From Ascoidea rubescens DSM 1968 (Eukaryota > Ascomycota > Saccharomycetes > Ascoideales > Ascoideaceae), in contig NW_017962918.1 of assembly GCF_001661345.1 (NCBI RefSeq), forward strand, positions 930,001-994,000: 64,000 nucleotides of DNA, written 5' to 3'. The number at the start of each line of letters is the position of its first letter. Within the stretch, counting starts at the first letter, position 1. Made by a program: the position numbers and the translations under genes. A model generated the notes under the pieces. It worked only from the letters and a program-made list of their open reading frames with translations, was not told the DNA's origin and made no database searches. Of this stretch, positions 62,801 through 64,000 are shown one piece after another.

Positions 62801-64000
62801 AGAAAAATATGTTCAAGACCAAAATCATCAACAAATTAATGAGAAATCATCAGATGAAAAGAACCAAGAAACCAAACCTGTTTCTGATGAAATAGTCACT
62901 CCAAACAGTGATACCGTATTTGTGTTAAGTTATGCAATTATTTTATTGAATACCGATTTACATTCTCCAAAAGTCAAAGAACATATGACCCTTCTCCAAT
63001 TTAAAAGAAATCTTAGAGGCACTTATAATGGCGGAGACTTCCCAGAATGGTATTTGGAAGCTATTTACAATGACATTCAATCTGAAGAAATTATATTGCC
63101 CGAAGAACATGTTGGAAGCAGTAAATGGTTTGACGCTTCATGGGCAGAATTGATGAATAGCGCTAAATATGATGAAGACGAATTTTATTTAAATGAGTAT
63201 CTAATTGAAGAGGACGACAACAGTTTCAAAAACAACATTACAAATGGAGATATCAATAACTTATTTTCCTCGGAAGATAACTTTCCTTTACTTATTCAGT
63301 TTGATAAATTATTATTTGAATCTGTTTGTGAAAATTTAATCAATACATTTGTTACAATTTTCAAAGAAGCTCATGATGACCAAGTAATAAATAAAATGAT
63401 GGCTATGATTGACAAGTGTGCCACAATAGCCAATTATTTTGGATTGTATCATGTGGTGGATAATATACTACTTGCTCTTGGCGATTTAACATTGTTGATA
63501 GATATTAATGATGATGATTTGGACCAGAGTTCTCCCTCAAATGAGAAGAATGTCATTGCAAGGGATGTTTATTATGAGTATGTAAGAGAAGAAGCTTCAG
63601 GAAGTCATATCCCAGTAACTCAAATAAGGATTGAAACTGATGAAGAAGAGATTGTTGAAACCGAACTTCCCAGGGATGAGGATACGATGTACAGCGAAGA
63701 TGATGCTGACTTGAACCCATTCAATAATGTTAAAACTGAGAAGAGAAAAAAAATTGATGTGATTACGGTTAGCGATATTGCCGTATCGTTTGGAAAGAAT
63801 TACAAGGCTCAATTATCTACTGTTGTGCTTTTTAGAATTTTGAAATCTTGTAACTATAATAGTTTAGTTCATTCATGGAAGTGTTTTTTAAAAATTTTGT
63901 TAAAATTGTTTCAGTATTCTCTTATCAATCCAAATAAAATATTTCCCAGATTTCAAAGAAGTTTGGGTTTAAATCAGTTACCATCAGCAAAACCACAATA
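59847..64000 (+). CDS. Arf guanine nucleotide exchange factor, Gea1/Gea2 (GBF1) family, 3' truncated by window
   Basis: Open from the ATG at 59847 to the right edge (1384 codons, no stop seen). A non-conserved N-terminal extension of about 175 residues precedes the DCB domain start (DPITIVITECMRISSEMRKQ, QTSVAAILG), which aligns with Gea2 near its own N-terminus. The HUS region follows, then the Sec7 domain (about 910-1080): IARFFYLNSNYIDKKSIGDY, FDFTGLRVDEGLRIILRKF, the glutamic finger in RLPGESQQIEKI, and LLNTDLHSPKVKEHMTLLQF. HDS domains lie downstream. It activates Arf1/Arf2 at the early Golgi for COPI transport. Asn-rich insertions lie around 230-340. Which Gea paralogue this is cannot be told. 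Confidence 0.93.
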   Translation, partial: MGASYDPPTTGNAASLIDPSPEPLLDSKNNLKIPPLNSNLILQPIENISGLGHSDTFSSQLHSTNLGLGLDLTGNINNNSLTDRNDDENQRKIRHRHQQSIQMFQSSQSPISSEHPKLSVIPDENFLLSSPLENNTIIDPNNIQQNVSNFNHNFQFDYKNNTNNDDNYNVYSNLLSIDPITIVITECMRISSEMRKQSRFSQTSVAAILGTSSITTGLSTTIKLFNDDNSNFNKSNNKKNINNNNNNNNNKFANNSTDNISSINNKFKSMREIKSMREIKSNSSLKSSSNDSNLNDLTNNNKTNNNNDNNNNNKQDSLNNSDNSINFSNNNNINTNINTNSNTATNFQTNNPLLSGFLQLRSMLLNISSINQVDPLTLLQPFLLLIKSPTTSAHITLLALNSLSKFINYNIISINNILINNDINIISEILSSLTHCKFEANDQTFDDTVLLKVLNLLQIILSQIFNINHFNLNFQKFSNGLILEIIQTCLNLACNKRRNEILRKNSEQLIFDLNFKLLQFLKFKTIDSLNFFQLNSNSNSYPNSNSNSNDLSLLTKNLNNLYIDDINSNVLNNDELYDTPLNYLCVKDYLSILISILSPQNRYYHTESTKILAINIINFSLETFGNFFIFYKNTLFQLLRNPLSKNLLMIILNPESTLPILSSALNCFINLIIILGDHLNSQIEFALENILKSIVPVDYYLQSDSTEFRNENTSSLKQNILKENLESSRSNTPSQIANIKFNKAAFNSRLPISKELIIESISLLWIRSHFFFLNLFIKYDCKKISSVNLSYNLLMFLNSLSFSNSSIFTTNSVPPICLDGLCKYIEGIGIRIKYLKSNNIKFQDFSNGNFKVDKNSPSYKTSNNLLHTKSLKDEFLNCIKIFNTKGIKKGLPLLEEKRIFFHPNDSTEVRNKKIARFFYLNSNYIDKKSIGDYISKRQNTGILREFLFMFDFTGLRVDEGLRIILRKFRLPGESQQIEKIVEQFAEKYVQDQNHQQINEKSSDEKNQETKPVSDEIVTPNSDTVFVLSYAIILLNTDLHSPKVKEHMTLLQFKRNLRGTYNGGDFPEWYLEAIYNDIQSEEIILPEEHVGSSKWFDASWAELMNSAKYDEDEFYLNEYLIEEDDNSFKNNITNGDINNLFSSEDNFPLLIQFDKLLFESVCENLINTFVTIFKEAHDDQVINKMMAMIDKCATIANYFGLYHVVDNILLALGDLTLLIDINDDDLDQSSPSNEKNVIARDVYYEYVREEASGSHIPVTQIRIETDEEEIVETELPRDEDTMYSEDDADLNPFNNVKTEKRKKIDVITVSDIAVSFGKNYKAQLSTVVLFRILKSCNYNSLVHSWKCFLKILLKLFQYSLINPNKIFPRFQRSLGLNQLPSAKPQ

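Overview
This window is nuclear chromosomal DNA from an AT-rich budding yeast (Saccharomycotina). The evidence is dense, almost intron-less genes, yeast-type introns (GTATGT...TACTAAC...CAG) and clear orthologues of SRP54, FAS2, URA3, TIM9, IDI1, SIN3, LST8, BUD16, SEC12, BUD31, CTK3, RIB3, LYS5, ROM1/ROM2 and GEA1/GEA2. Many proteins carry long Asn- or Gln-rich tracts. A peroxisomal copper amine oxidase closely resembling the methylotrophic-yeast enzyme is present. I cannot name the species from the sequence.

Layout. 1-8.1 kb: SRP54 (cut by the left edge), a stand-alone CPR7-like TPR protein, FAS2 (with a false 307-N gap) and URA3. 8.4-15.8 kb: TIM9 (one intron), IDI1 and SIN3. 15.8-19.2 kb: a gene-poor stretch holding a tRNA-Gln(UUG) with a 12-nt intron. 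19.2-31.7 kb: amine oxidase, LST8, a small membrane protein, a 1400-residue protein that I read as carrying three tandem APSES/KilA-N-like modules, BUD16, SEC12 and BUD31. 31.7-38.8 kb: a CENP-B/Pdc2-like DNA-binding protein, a doubtful Gag-like relic, a secreted leucine-rich protein, CTK3 and RIB3 (one intron that restores its N-terminus). 39-51.1 kb: a MUP-type amino-acid permease with a GATAA array upstream, LYS5, a ROM1/ROM2-type Rho1 GEF and a C-terminal-bromodomain protein. 51.1-64 kb: an orphan Asn-rich protein, two adjacent co-oriented genes that look like diverged paralogues of one unrecognised family, and the 5' two-thirds of a GEA-type Arf GEF running off the right edge.

There is no operon logic. 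Genes are mostly housekeeping and arranged as divergent and convergent neighbours. Loose functional links are lipid synthesis (FAS2, IDI1), phosphopantetheinylation (the FAS2 PPT domain, LYS5), TOR and cell-wall signalling (LST8, Rho1 GEF), secretion (SRP54, SEC12, GEA) and chromatin or transcription (SIN3, CTK3, bromodomain protein, CENP-B-like protein, APSES-like protein).

The most novel items are the triple APSES-like protein, the tandem paralogue pair, the intron in tRNA-Gln(UUG) and the RIB3 intron with an AAG acceptor. Both N gaps look like assembly artefacts. One is bounded by an exact 95-bp duplication, and the other sits inside a hexanucleotide array.
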